DNA from: JAPOUP01 sp026708635 | GTDB lineage: Bacteria > Pseudomonadota > Alphaproteobacteria > Rhodobacterales > Rhodobacteraceae | DNA length: 64,000 nucleotides | Assembly (NCBI GenBank): GCA_965200115.1 | Contig: OZ241336.1 | Location: 1,240,001 to 1,304,000, forward strand | Direction of reading: 5' to 3' | The notes under the pieces: generated by a model | Seen by the model: the letters and a program-made list of their open reading frames with translations, nothing else | Databases searched by the model: none | Told to the model about the DNA's origin: nothing | Shown here: positions 8,827 through 17,725 of the stretch, piece by piece | Numbering within the stretch: the stretch's first letter is position 1 | Layout of the letters: every line of letters starts with the position of its first letter | Translations under genes and position numbers: made by a program

Positions 8827-9044
8827 ATTTGAGACTCTTATACAGGTGTGTTCTGTTGCGACGCTGGGGGTCCCCGCTCCAAACCCAACGCCGACGCAGC
8901 TCACGGTATCAGCGCCGCACCCCCTGCCGCCGGCGCGGGGACAGTGCTGCCGGGTTCCAGCTTCGCGGCCGATCCCGCAAGGGAATCAGCGCTTCACGTC
9001 GGTGGCCCCATTACGGATGATCCTGGCTCTCCTCTCTCACATCT

Positions 9045-11618
9045 TCATTCGAAACGAGCCTGGTTGAGACGCCAGAAAGCATCCGTGTTCTGCAGCCTGT
9101 CGTTTTCCTTTGCCAGGTCGAAGGGAATCCTTCCGTCCTCGCCGCGTGCTTTCGGGTTCGCTCCGGCATCCATCAGTGCTTCGACTGTCTGAGGGGTTCC
9201 TTGCAGTGCCGCCGAGTGCAGGGGCGTAAAGCCGTTTATCTGGCGCGCCTCAATGTCCGCCCCTGCGTCCAATAGGGCGCTGACGGTATCGGCGGTGCCA
9301 AATGATGACGCGGTGTGTAGGGGCGTGAAGCCGCTTTCGTCGCGGGTCATGACGTTCGCACCGGCCTCCAGAAGTGCGGCTACGTTCCCAGTGTTGGCCA
9401 CTGCCGCATAGGCCAAGGGAGTGTTGCCATCCTCGTCCCGCGCCTCGATTTCGGCGCCCCATGCCAGAAGCGTGGTGACAGCCCCGGATGTTCCCGAAAG
9501 TGAAGCCGAATGAAGGGGAGTCCGGCCATGCTGGTTCCGTGTCTCAATGTCGGCTCCGGCCTTCATCAGGATCTTTATCGTGCCGATAGTGCCGTATGGC
9601 ATCTTTGTTCCCGGAACCAGATGCAGGGGCGTGTCACCCCCGTCGGTTCGCGCCTCGACACTGCCGCCCGCTCTCCAGAGGGCATGGACTATCTGAGAGT
9701 TCTCACTATTCGAAGCTGCATGCAGAGGTGTCAAGCCATGCCTGTTTCTTGCCTCGATGTCGGCCCCGGCCGCTAACAGCATGCCGACAGTCTCGAGATT
9801 ACCACTCACCGCCGCGGTGTGCAGCGCAGTGAAGCCGTCGTTGTCACGTGCGTCGATTTCGGCTCCGGCCATTAGCAAACTTTCAAAGGTTGCAGTAGGG
9901 GAGCCGCACAATCGACATTTCGCGGCCAAATGGTGCAGAGGTGTCCGGCCTTCCTCCGTGCGACTGTTGGCATCGAATCCCATTGCCAGGCAGCGTTCAA
10001 TGTTCGCAGCCAAATGCTCAGGTCCCAGATCCGCCGAGAAGAACGCTTCGCTTGACCAGTCCGCGCATCCCGGCCCCGCTAGTGTTCCCCTTCTTTCGAT
10101 CTCGGGGGGAGCCACGCCTTCCGCGTTCCGGGCCGCGATGTCGGCGCCGGCCGCCAGAAGCGCTTTGATGGTACCGGCGGTGCCACTAGCGGCAGCATGA
10201 TGCAGCGGGGTCTCTCCCGCGTCGTCCCGCGCCTCGATTCCCGCTCCCGCTGCCAGCAACGCACCGACTGCCCCGGGAGTGCCCCCCGCGGCCACCCCGT
10301 GCAATGGTGTCCTGCCGTCAAAGGTGCGCGCGTGAATGTCGGCACCCGCCTCCAGCAGGGTGCCTGCAATCTCGGCGTCCGCCGCAAAGTGCAGAGGTGT
10401 AGTTCCGGAAGCGTCGGGTGCAGTGCTGGCACCTGCCGCCAGAAGCGCCTTGACGACTTCGACGCCTCCAATCTCTCCGGCCGCAAGGTGCAGGGGTCTG
10501 AGTCTGACAATCCCTTCCTTACCCTCTAAATTCCCTTCCATAACCGGTGCCTCCATGTCGGCCCCGGCGTTAAGGAGAGCCTCGACGGCCTCGGTGTTGC
10601 TCTCCATGATCGCGAGAAGAAGGGGGGTTGCGATCATTTCAAGGTTGTCGTTCGAGAACAATGCATGTGCCGCGTCGATGTCGGCGCCCGCCTCCAGAAG
10701 GGCGCCGACGGTCTCGGCGGTGCCATACGCGGCCGCCATTTGCAGGGCCGTGATCCCTCCCTCTTCCCCAAACCGCTCTTCGATGTCGATTCCCGCCGCG
10801 ACGCAATACGAGACGAACGAGGCGGTGGCGGCCCTGAAGAACCCCCGCTGCTGCCAATCGGTGCACGACAGGCCGCCCGCCGTCCGCATTGCTGCGACGG
10901 TCCCGGCAGTTCCTTTCTGCCCCGCAAGTAGCAGGGGCGTCGCGCCGAACCGGTCCCGCGCCATGGGATCAGCTCCAGCCTCCAGAAGCGCGTTCACGGT
11001 TTCGGTGGATCCGTATTCCGCAGCCTTATGAAGGGGCGTCCTGTCGAACCCGTCCCGCGCCTCTATGTCGGCACCCACCTCCAGTAGCGTATTCACGATC
11101 AGAGCGGTTTCTCCCGCTGCCAGGTGCAATGGTGTATTGTCCAATATGCCGTCAGCGGCCTCGATGCCGGCACCTGCCGTTAGCAAAGCGGCGACCTTCT
11201 CCGCGGAACCGGAATGCACCGCAAAGTGCAGGGGCATCGAACCGAACGGACTGCTCGTCCCGACATTCGCCCCTGCCGCCAGAAGCGCCTTGACGGTCTC
11301 GGCGGATCCGTATTCCGCCGCCTGCATCAGGGGTGTCAGGCCACCGTTGCTGTCCTCTATATCCTCTCCCGCCGCGAGACACCGCGCGACATCCGACGCC
11401 GATGCGACGTTGAAGAAATCGCGGGCGTTCCAGTCCCGGCAGTCCGGCTCCACGGCTACCCCGGTTTGACTGTCCCGTACCAAGGCGTCACGTCTGGCGT
11501 CCGCATTGGCGCGAATGCTTTCAAGGCTGTCCTTCAATGACGTGCCACTGCCTTCACCGGCCTGGACAAAGGAGGCCGCCAGCACGAGGCTGGCCGCAAC
11601 AGGGAAAAGCTGCGTCAT
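9045..11618 (-). CDS. Large secreted ankyrin-repeat protein
   Basis: An 857-residue protein with an N-terminal signal peptide (hydrophobic run at 4-17, probable cleavage after VQA at 20). It then has about 20 ankyrin repeats of 33 residues (for example TPLHKAAEYGSTETVNALLEAGADP). The repeats are divided into three blocks, each opened by a C-x-DW-x4-FF segment with a second cysteine 20 to 25 residues on: C60/C80, C252/C272 and C518/C543. There is no transmembrane anchor, enzymatic domain or type IV secretion tail that I can see. Ankyrin proteins mediate protein-protein contacts, and secreted ones are frequent in symbionts and pathogens. The gene stands alone; a purine-rich AGGGATCGAG precedes the ATG. 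Confidence 0.9.
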   Translation of the reverse strand: MTQLFPVAASLVLAASFVQAGEGSGTSLKDSLESIRANADARRDALVRDSQTGVAVEPDCRDWNARDFFNVASASDVARCLAAGEDIEDSNGGLTPLMQAAEYGSAETVKALLAAGANVGTSSPFGSMPLHFAVHSGSAEKVAALLTAGAGIEAADGILDNTPLHLAAGETALIVNTLLEVGADIEARDGFDRTPLHKAAEYGSTETVNALLEAGADPMARDRFGATPLLLAGQKGTAGTVAAMRTAGGLSCTDWQQRGFFRAATASFVSYCVAAGIDIEERFGEEGGITALQMAAAYGTAETVGALLEAGADIDAAHALFSNDNLEMIATPLLLAIMESNTEAVEALLNAGADMEAPVMEGNLEGKEGIVRLRPLHLAAGEIGGVEVVKALLAAGASTAPDASGTTPLHFAADAEIAGTLLEAGADIHARTFDGRTPLHGVAAGGTPGAVGALLAAGAGIEARDDAGETPLHHAAASGTAGTIKALLAAGADIAARNAEGVAPPEIERRGTLAGPGCADWSSEAFFSADLGPEHLAANIERCLAMGFDANSRTEEGRTPLHHLAAKCRLCGSPTATFESLLMAGAEIDARDNDGFTALHTAAVSGNLETVGMLLAAGADIEARNRHGLTPLHAASNSENSQIVHALWRAGGSVEARTDGGDTPLHLVPGTKMPYGTIGTIKILMKAGADIETRNQHGRTPLHSASLSGTSGAVTTLLAWGAEIEARDEDGNTPLAYAAVANTGNVAALLEAGANVMTRDESGFTPLHTASSFGTADTVSALLDAGADIEARQINGFTPLHSAALQGTPQTVEALMDAGANPKARGEDGRIPFDLAKENDRLQNTDAFWRLNQARFE

Positions 11619-11662
11619 GATCTCGATCCCTTGGTCGTATCGTCATTGGCTGCGCGCTAAAT

Positions 11663-11674
11663 CCCCCCCCCCCC
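11663..11674 (-). promoter_or_regulatory. 12-G homopolymer tract upstream of the ankyrin gene
   Basis: On the coding strand, twelve consecutive G lie 45 to 56 bp before the ATG. They are preceded by TTGAAC and followed by TTAGCG, exactly 17 bp apart, the usual spacer between -35 and -10 hexamers. The -10 is weak, so the promoter reading is inference; the homopolymer is directly visible. Slippage here would change spacer length and expression. Confidence 0.5.
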
Positions 11675-11881
11675 GCCGTTCAAGATCGGGAAGGTTTCAC
11701 CCACTGCGTTCCGGCCTCCGATAGACTGTGGGGCGTGAAACCGAAAGGTACAAAGTGCAAAAATCGCCTAGAGTGTCGTTTTGCCCCTACTGGAATCGAG
11801 CGGAATCATCCTACATTTTACCGACCGGTGTATCGGCGGAGGGCATAACCGTGGATCTTGCGACAGAGTGATTTGAGCGGC

Positions 11882-12286
11882 ATGGACGCCTGGGAAATAA
11901 TAGAAACGCTTGGCCTTCTGCCCCATCCGGAGGGTGGCTGGTACAAGGAGACTTGGCGCGAAGGCGGACAGCCACGCGCGGCGGGGACCGCGATCTATTT
12001 TCTGCTGGAAGCCGGACAGCGGTCCCGTTGGCATCGGGTGGACAGTGTCGAGATCTGGCACTGGTACGCCGGCGCACCCTTGACCGTGTTTGTGCATGAG
12101 AACGAGACGGTGGCGCATCGTCTGGGTCCCGACATTACCGCGGGGCACAGGCCCCAGTTGATCATCCCGGCACGGGCGTGGCAGTCCACCCAAGCCGGAA
12201 GCGGCTGGGGGCTTGCAGGCTGCACCGTCAGCCCGGGGTTTGTGTTTGAGCATTTCGAACTCGCCCCCGAAGGCTGGTCGCCTTGA
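11882..12286 (+). CDS. DUF985-family cupin protein
   Basis: A 134-residue protein: IIETLGLLPHPEGGWYKETWRE, AIYFLLEAGQRSRWHRVDSVEIWHWYAG, then GCTVSPGFVFEHFEL at the end. This pattern is the cupin_5/DUF985 family, small single-domain beta-barrel proteins with a conserved histidine cluster (HRVDSVEIWHW). No reaction is established for most members. The frame opens at a TTG at 11858, but the ATG at 11882 matches the usual family start. The 240 bp before it contain the divergent ankyrin promoter region. Confidence 0.85.
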   Translation: MDAWEIIETLGLLPHPEGGWYKETWREGGQPRAAGTAIYFLLEAGQRSRWHRVDSVEIWHWYAGAPLTVFVHENETVAHRLGPDITAGHRPQLIIPARAWQSTQAGSGWGLAGCTVSPGFVFEHFELAPEGWSP

Positions 12287-12643
12287 CTGAAAACAGAATA
12301 GGCCATTACTTCTGCTCCGCGACACCGCGTAGCTTATGTGTAGAGGTAGAAAACCACCCGGAAAGGGCCGTTCACAGCTGCCTTCGGCCGCTGTTTGGCG
12401 CGACACGTCCAATGTGATCCGCGAGACTCCGGCACCTGAGCGTGGTCGAGCCCGCATGGGGGTAGGCCGAGAACGGGAATGCGCACCCCTCGCACCGGGA
12501 TGAATCTTATGGACGAGTTGGACCGGGAAACGGGGGGCCGTACGCCACCTGAATTAGCGGATGGATTTCCGACGTCACCTGCCGGCCCGATCGGAAGGTT
12601 TGTTCGTAGGATTACTCCAAGGGAGAACAGAGCAGGTAGGTCA

Positions 12644-12666
12644 TTCCGGGACGTCGAATCCCGGAA
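12644..12666 (-). terminator. Candidate terminator at the end of the inositol operon
   Basis: TTCCGGGA, seven bases, TCCCGGAA: a perfect 8-bp stem 52 bp beyond the stop of the last minus-strand gene at 12718. It lacks a clear T-run. The remainder of 12287-12717 holds no gene I can support. Confidence 0.45.
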
Positions 12667-12717
12667 ACGCCAGGGCCGTCACCCAAACGACCGTTTCCGC
12701 GATGGTTCCGCGCCGGG

Positions 12718-12930
12718 TCACTCCCCCTGCCCGCCGTCCGGGTCGAAAGCCACGAGCAACTGGTATCCCAGGTAGACGGCCGCGGCGCCGAATAGAATGG
12801 CCCAGAACCAGTTGCCGCCCGCGATCTCGAATATAGCCCAGAAGGCGCAGACTCCGACAATCACGATCCTGAGCCATAACGGCCGAAGAACGGGACTCTG
12901 GACGTCCAGCCAATTCCGCCTCGCGCTCAC
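12718..12930 (-). CDS. Small two-helix membrane protein coupled to iolD
   Basis: 70 residues with two hydrophobic segments: LWLRIVIVGVCAFWAIFEIA and then WFWAILFGAAAVYLGYQLLV. The ATG overlaps the iolD stop (ATGA), so it is translated as the last cistron of the inositol operon. I do not recognise the family. Candidate roles are a membrane accessory of the transporter or an unrelated small envelope protein; the sequence does not decide. Confidence 0.65.
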   Translation of the reverse strand: MSARRNWLDVQSPVLRPLWLRIVIVGVCAFWAIFEIAGGNWFWAILFGAAAVYLGYQLLVAFDPDGGQGE

Positions 12931-14759
12931 CGTCCGTCTCTCTCGGCAATCGCCGTCTCATAGGAACCGCGGGCCTCGCGGACGGCCGAACTCCCGCTCA
13001 CTTCGGGAACCGCGACCTCCCACCAATGCCCCCCTTCGGAAGTCGAGGCATAGGGATCGGTATCTATGACAACGACAAACGGACCCTTGATGCCGACACG
13101 GCGGGCGAGAGCGGATTCCAGACCGGCCACGTCGGCCACCTTGACCGCGGTCGCGCCCAGGGCCTCGGCGTGAGCGGCGAAATCGATTCGACTCGGGTTT
13201 GCGTGAATCGCGTGGTCAAGAAGGTTGTTGAACTGCTCGCTGCCGGTTCCCATCTGGAGTCGGTTGATGCAGCCGAATCCCCGATTGTCCGTGACCACGA
13301 CCGTGAAGTCGATTCCCATCATCGCCGCCGTGGCCAGCTCGCTGTTCATCATCAGATACGTGCCGTCGCCGGCGAAACAGATCACGTCCCGCCCGGGCTC
13401 CGCCATCTTGATTCCCAAAGCGCCCGCAATCTCGTACCCCATGCAGGAATAGCCGTATTCCATATGATATGACATTGGCCGACCCGCCTTCCACAGCTTG
13501 TGCAACTCGCCCGGCATGGTGCCCGCGGCACACATGACGACCGTGTCCGGTCCGGCCTGCCGCTGCACCGCTCCGATCACCTGCATATCCGTGGCGGGAG
13601 CGTTGCCGTCCCTGTCGGGCGCGTCCGTCAGCGGGTCGACCGAAGCGAACCAACTCGCCTTCGCGTCCGGATCCGCGGGCCCGGCCCTGAAGCCGCCAAG
13701 CGCGGCGCCCAGATCCTCCAGCCCACGTCTCGCGTCGCAGACAACGGGAATTGCGCCGTGCTTGTTCGTGTCATATGGCTGTACGTTCAGGGAAACCAGC
13801 TTCCGATCGGGATTTCGGAACAGGCTCCGGGAACCCGTAGTGAAATCCTGGAACCTCGTTCCCACTCCGATCACGGCGTCGGCATCCATGCAGGCGGAAT
13901 TTGCGCAGGACGCTCCGGTCACTCCGACCGGGCCGAGATTCAACGGATGGTCCCAGGGCAGTGACGACTTTCCGGCCTGGGTTTCGACCACCGGGACGCC
14001 ATGCGCCTCCGCGAAATCCCGCAGCTCCGGTTCCGCGCGGGAGTAGTGTACCCCGCCACCGGCCACGATCACCGGCCTGCGTGTCTGACGGATCGCCTCC
14101 ACCGCGGCCGCGAGTTCCCTCGCGTCAGGACGCGGACGGCGCATCCGCCAGACACGCGGTTCGAAGAAACTATCCGGATAGCCGTAGGCGTGGGCCTGGA
14201 TATCCTGGCAGAAAGCCAGGGTCACCGGTCCGGCCGTGGCGGGGTCCACCATGGTCGCCATGGCCCGTGGAAGGGCGGTGAGAAGCTGTTCGGGTCGGGT
14301 GATCCGGTCAAAGTAACGGCTGACCGGCCTGAAACAGTCATTGGCGCTGACCGTACCGTCACCGAATTCCTCGATCTGCTGCAGTACCGGATCCGGTCCG
14401 CGCGTGGCGAATACGTCTCCCGGCACCAGTAGCAGGGGAATTCGATTCACGTGTGCGGTCGCGGCGGCCGTGATCATGTTGGTCGCCCCGGGGCCGATCG
14501 ACGAGGTAACCATCATCGCGCGGCCTCGCCTGAGCTGCTTTGAATACGCGATCGCCGCATGCGCCATCGCCTGCTCGTTGTGGCCACGGTACGTCGGAAA
14601 CCGGTCGCGCGCGCCATGCAGCGCCTCGCCAAGCGCCGCGACGTTTCCGTGACCGAAGATCGCCCAGCAGCCGGCGATGAACATGTCGCCGTCCTCGTTC
14701 AGCTGGTTCACGATATACCGCACCATGGCCTGCGCCGCGGTCAGCCGGGTCACGCCCAT
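12927..14759 (-). CDS. iolD: 3D-(3,5/4)-trihydroxycyclohexane-1,2-dione hydrolase
   Basis: A 610-residue thiamine-diphosphate enzyme. The N-terminal domain reads YIVNQLNEDGDMFIAGCWAIFGHGN and YRGHNEQAMAHAAIAYSK, the central domain has VIGVGTRFQDFTTGS, and the C-terminal ThDP/Mg site reads CFAGDGTYLMMNSELATAAMMG. The GHGNVAALGE start and HNEQAMAHAA are specific to IolD. It opens the inositol-derived ring to 5-deoxy-glucuronate. It lies 49 bp after iolC and overlaps the small membrane protein gene. Confidence 0.95.
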   Translation of the reverse strand: MGVTRLTAAQAMVRYIVNQLNEDGDMFIAGCWAIFGHGNVAALGEALHGARDRFPTYRGHNEQAMAHAAIAYSKQLRRGRAMMVTSSIGPGATNMITAAATAHVNRIPLLLVPGDVFATRGPDPVLQQIEEFGDGTVSANDCFRPVSRYFDRITRPEQLLTALPRAMATMVDPATAGPVTLAFCQDIQAHAYGYPDSFFEPRVWRMRRPRPDARELAAAVEAIRQTRRPVIVAGGGVHYSRAEPELRDFAEAHGVPVVETQAGKSSLPWDHPLNLGPVGVTGASCANSACMDADAVIGVGTRFQDFTTGSRSLFRNPDRKLVSLNVQPYDTNKHGAIPVVCDARRGLEDLGAALGGFRAGPADPDAKASWFASVDPLTDAPDRDGNAPATDMQVIGAVQRQAGPDTVVMCAAGTMPGELHKLWKAGRPMSYHMEYGYSCMGYEIAGALGIKMAEPGRDVICFAGDGTYLMMNSELATAAMMGIDFTVVVTDNRGFGCINRLQMGTGSEQFNNLLDHAIHANPSRIDFAAHAEALGATAVKVADVAGLESALARRVGIKGPFVVVIDTDPYASTSEGGHWWEVAVPEVSGSSAVREARGSYETAIAERDGR

Positions 14760-14808
14760 TCCGACTGCCCTCCAGGCACGGCGGATACATTATTGAGCGG
14801 TTGATGTG

Positions 14809-16716
14809 TCATGCGGCTTTCTCTCCTGACGATGTGCGCTGCCTGTTCCAATCGCGGCAGAGATTGCCGAATACAAGGGCCATCTCACCGACAGCCCCCG
14901 CGTCATCGAGATCGCCGCCCATCCATGCATGGGCGGCTTTACCGAATACGCTCTCGCCGGCGACGAAACCTTTCACCAGGCCGTGTCCGGCGATCTCCGC
15001 TCCCGAGCCATCACGTGACGAATGGTGACCGGAAATCAAGACTCCCCGCACGTAGGGATCATTCTCGAGGATTGCGTCACGGACGTCGGACCAGACCTGT
15101 CCCGTGGCGGGCGGCGCCAGCAAAAACCAATCGGGGCGGACACCTATTTCACCGCATCGCCTGATGATCTCCACCAAATTCCCGTCACTTACGCGTTCCG
15201 CGCCGGGTCCATCCAATTCCAGCATGAACTCCAGACGATGGCGCCGGGCCGCGGCGAAGACCTGTCGGAGTCGCGCCTCCGAACTCCCTTCCGTAATCCC
15301 ATCGCGTTGGTGGCCAATCCACCAGCGGAACCGCACGACATGTTCAAGCGGCCACTCATCGAGTCCTCCGCAATCGATGCAGGCGCCGGCCGCGGAAGTC
15401 TCCGGGCCATACACCGGTAGCTCCATCGACGATCTTCCGATCCAGAGACCGCTTCCGGCAGCGGCGTAAAGCGCGTCCCGTCCGAACCGCCCGTCACAGA
15501 AAATACCGTATCCAGGCCTGCCGGACGCTACCCTGAGCGCCGCTTCGACGCAGAGTTTCTTGAAACGTCCGATCCGCTCGCGGCCAGCGCCGTCGATTCC
15601 CTCGAAAGTCCCGACGCGATCGAAGGCGAAAACCCGGAGAGACGGCCAGTCCCGCCTGCGGTTGGTCGCCCAGTGAACGTGCTCCAGTTCGGAATCCTCG
15701 CGCAACGCCCTGATCCGCACGCCCCGGCGAAGGAAAAACCGCAGTTCGTCCCAGCTGGGGTATGCGGGCGTGCAGCCATGGCGACTGACGGCCAGCGCGC
15801 CGCAGGCGTTCGCGTAGGTCAGAGCCGTTCTCCAGTCCCGGTCCGTCAGCCATCCCTTGAGAAGTCCGGACATGAATCCATCACCCGCGCCAAGGACATT
15901 GTACACTTCGATTGGAAATCCCGGGCCGGACACACCTTCATCCAGCGTATCCGGAACCGCGCCCGTGAACGCGGCCGCGCCCATCGGACCCCGCTTGCAT
16001 ACCAGGGTGGCCCCGCTCTTTCCGCGCACCGCGCGCAGCGCCTCAACCGTGTCCGTCGATCCACCGGCGATATGGAACTCCTCCTCGGTGCCGACAATGA
16101 GGTCAAACAGATGCAGCGTCGACTGAAGCTTCTCCGTGACCCGGGCGTTTTCGATATATCGGTTCTCGCCGTCGCCATGTCCCGACAGCCCCCAGAGATT
16201 CGGCCTGTAGTCGATGTCAAGCGCCGTCCGCGCCCCTGACGCGCGCGCGAGCTCCAGTGCCTTGATCGCGGCGCTTTCGGTCCGGGGATGCGAAAGATGC
16301 GTTCCCGTGACCGTCACGCAGCGCGCGCGGGCGATGAACTCCGGGTCGATATCCCCCTCGCACAGCGCCATATCGGCACAGTCCGACCGATAGAATATCA
16401 GCGGGAACCTATCGGAGTCGCGAATGCCCAGCAACACGAGGGCCGTCAGGCGCTCGGGGTCCGTGATGACGCAGGTCGTATCGACCCCCTCGCGCTCCAG
16501 CTCCTCCCGGATGAAACGTCCCATGTGCTCGTCGCCGACGCGGGTTATCAGGGCCGACCGGAGGCCCAGCCGCGCCGTCCCCGCCGCCATGTTGGTCGGA
16601 GACCCGCCGATATACTTCTCGAATGACCCCATATCCTCAAGCCGCCCGCCGATCTGGGCACCGTATAGATCGACGGACGAACGCCCGATCGTGATGAGGT
16701 CGAGATCCTTTTCCAT
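14809..16716 (-). CDS. iolC: 5-dehydro-2-deoxygluconokinase with C-terminal DUF2090 domain
   Basis: A 635-residue fusion. Residues 1 to about 320 are a PfkB-type sugar kinase (DLITIGRSSVDLYG; GGSPTNMAAGTARLGLRSALITRVG; NVLGAGDGFMSGLL with the catalytic aspartate). Residues about 330 to 630 match the DUF2090 aldolase-like domain that some proteobacterial IolC proteins carry (FMLELDGPGAERVSDGNLVEIIRR; GVLISGHHSSRDGSG). It phosphorylates 5-dehydro-2-deoxygluconate. DUF2090 may act on the phosphorylated product, but that is inference. It overlaps the iolG stop by one base. A shorter second kinase lies at 58.5 kb. Confidence 0.92.
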   Translation of the reverse strand: MEKDLDLITIGRSSVDLYGAQIGGRLEDMGSFEKYIGGSPTNMAAGTARLGLRSALITRVGDEHMGRFIREELEREGVDTTCVITDPERLTALVLLGIRDSDRFPLIFYRSDCADMALCEGDIDPEFIARARCVTVTGTHLSHPRTESAAIKALELARASGARTALDIDYRPNLWGLSGHGDGENRYIENARVTEKLQSTLHLFDLIVGTEEEFHIAGGSTDTVEALRAVRGKSGATLVCKRGPMGAAAFTGAVPDTLDEGVSGPGFPIEVYNVLGAGDGFMSGLLKGWLTDRDWRTALTYANACGALAVSRHGCTPAYPSWDELRFFLRRGVRIRALREDSELEHVHWATNRRRDWPSLRVFAFDRVGTFEGIDGAGRERIGRFKKLCVEAALRVASGRPGYGIFCDGRFGRDALYAAAGSGLWIGRSSMELPVYGPETSAAGACIDCGGLDEWPLEHVVRFRWWIGHQRDGITEGSSEARLRQVFAAARRHRLEFMLELDGPGAERVSDGNLVEIIRRCGEIGVRPDWFLLAPPATGQVWSDVRDAILENDPYVRGVLISGHHSSRDGSGAEIAGHGLVKGFVAGESVFGKAAHAWMGGDLDDAGAVGEMALVFGNLCRDWNRQRTSSGEKAA

Positions 16717-17714
16717 CAGGGCGACACTTCCGCGACCCCCACTTTCCGGCCTTCCGCCACCGAACGCACCGCGGCCTCGGCCAGCAGAAGCGCCTGCAGC
16801 CCGTCATACCCGGTCACCGGCGGCTTCAGTCCCGACTGGACGGAAACCGCGAAAACCTCGATTTCGGCGGCGTAGGCGGCGGCGTATCGGGACATGAAGA
16901 AATCGAGCAGCGGAGGCTCCGTGAAACCCCGCCGGTCAGCGATCGCGATCCTTGCCTCATTATGGTTTCGGGCACTCACCGAACCGCCGGACCCATGCAC
17001 TTCGATCCTCTGGTCGTAGCCATAGGAAGCCCGGCGTGAATTGGTAATGATGCATTGCTTCCCCGATGCGGTGGCCAGGATTACGTTCGCGCTGTCGTAA
17101 TCTCCCAGTTCGCCGATCTCGGGGTCAACCAGAACCGAGGCGCAGGCGAGGACATTCTCGATCTCCTCACCCAGCAGCCAGCGCGCCATGTCAAGGTCAT
17201 GAACGGTCATGTCGCGGAAGATGCCGCCGGAGCGCTTGATGTATTCATAGGGAGGGGGACCGGGATCGCGGCTCGTAAGGGTCACCATCTCGACGTCACC
17301 GATCCTTCCCTGGTCAACCGCCTCCTTAAGCGCACGGAAATCCGGGTCGAACCTCCTCTGGAAGCCCACCATGAGCGTGGCCCCGCATCGGTCAACGACA
17401 TCAAGGCACGCCCGCACCCGCCGCACGTCCAGATCGATCGGCTTTTCGCAGAAAACGGCCTTTCCCCGCAGGGCGAAGCGTTCGATCAGATCGGCGTGCG
17501 TGTCCGTAGGCGAGCAAATGACCACGGCGTCGATGCCGGATGACTCCACCAACTCGTCCACCGTCCGCACGTCGCAGCCGAAACGGTCCCGCAGCGCTTC
17601 CGCGGCCCGCGTCACCGGATCGGAGACCGCCACGAACTCGGCGCCGTCGACCGACGCGATCGCGCGCGCGTGCACCTGGCCGATTCGGCCGGCGCCCAGG
17701 ACAGCAAATCGCAT
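16716..17714 (-). CDS. iolG: Inositol 2-dehydrogenase (Gfo/Idh/MocA family)
   Basis: A 332-residue Rossmann dehydrogenase: FAVLGAGRIGQVHARAIAS, the catalytic lysine in FCEKPIDLD, and GGIFRDMTVHDLDMARWLLGEE, typical of IolG. It oxidises myo-inositol to 2-keto-inositol with NAD+. The frame is open to a TTG at 17729, but the ATG at 17714 directly opens the Rossmann strand and has GAGG nine bases upstream. It is flanked by the SDR gene (11 bp) and iolC (1-bp overlap). The protein is one of three intact Gfo/Idh/MocA members in the window. Confidence 0.9.
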   Translation of the reverse strand: MRFAVLGAGRIGQVHARAIASVDGAEFVAVSDPVTRAAEALRDRFGCDVRTVDELVESSGIDAVVICSPTDTHADLIERFALRGKAVFCEKPIDLDVRRVRACLDVVDRCGATLMVGFQRRFDPDFRALKEAVDQGRIGDVEMVTLTSRDPGPPPYEYIKRSGGIFRDMTVHDLDMARWLLGEEIENVLACASVLVDPEIGELGDYDSANVILATASGKQCIITNSRRASYGYDQRIEVHGSGGSVSARNHNEARIAIADRRGFTEPPLLDFFMSRYAAAYAAEIEVFAVSVQSGLKPPVTGYDGLQALLLAEAAVRSVAEGRKVGVAEVSP

Positions 17715-17725
17715 AGCTTCCATCC

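Noticed and set aside
8535..9044. tRNA or other structured RNA gene in the trxB-ankyrin gap
   Set aside because: No T-loop GTTCGANTC-type sequence or cloverleaf could be found by eye here or in the other long gaps.
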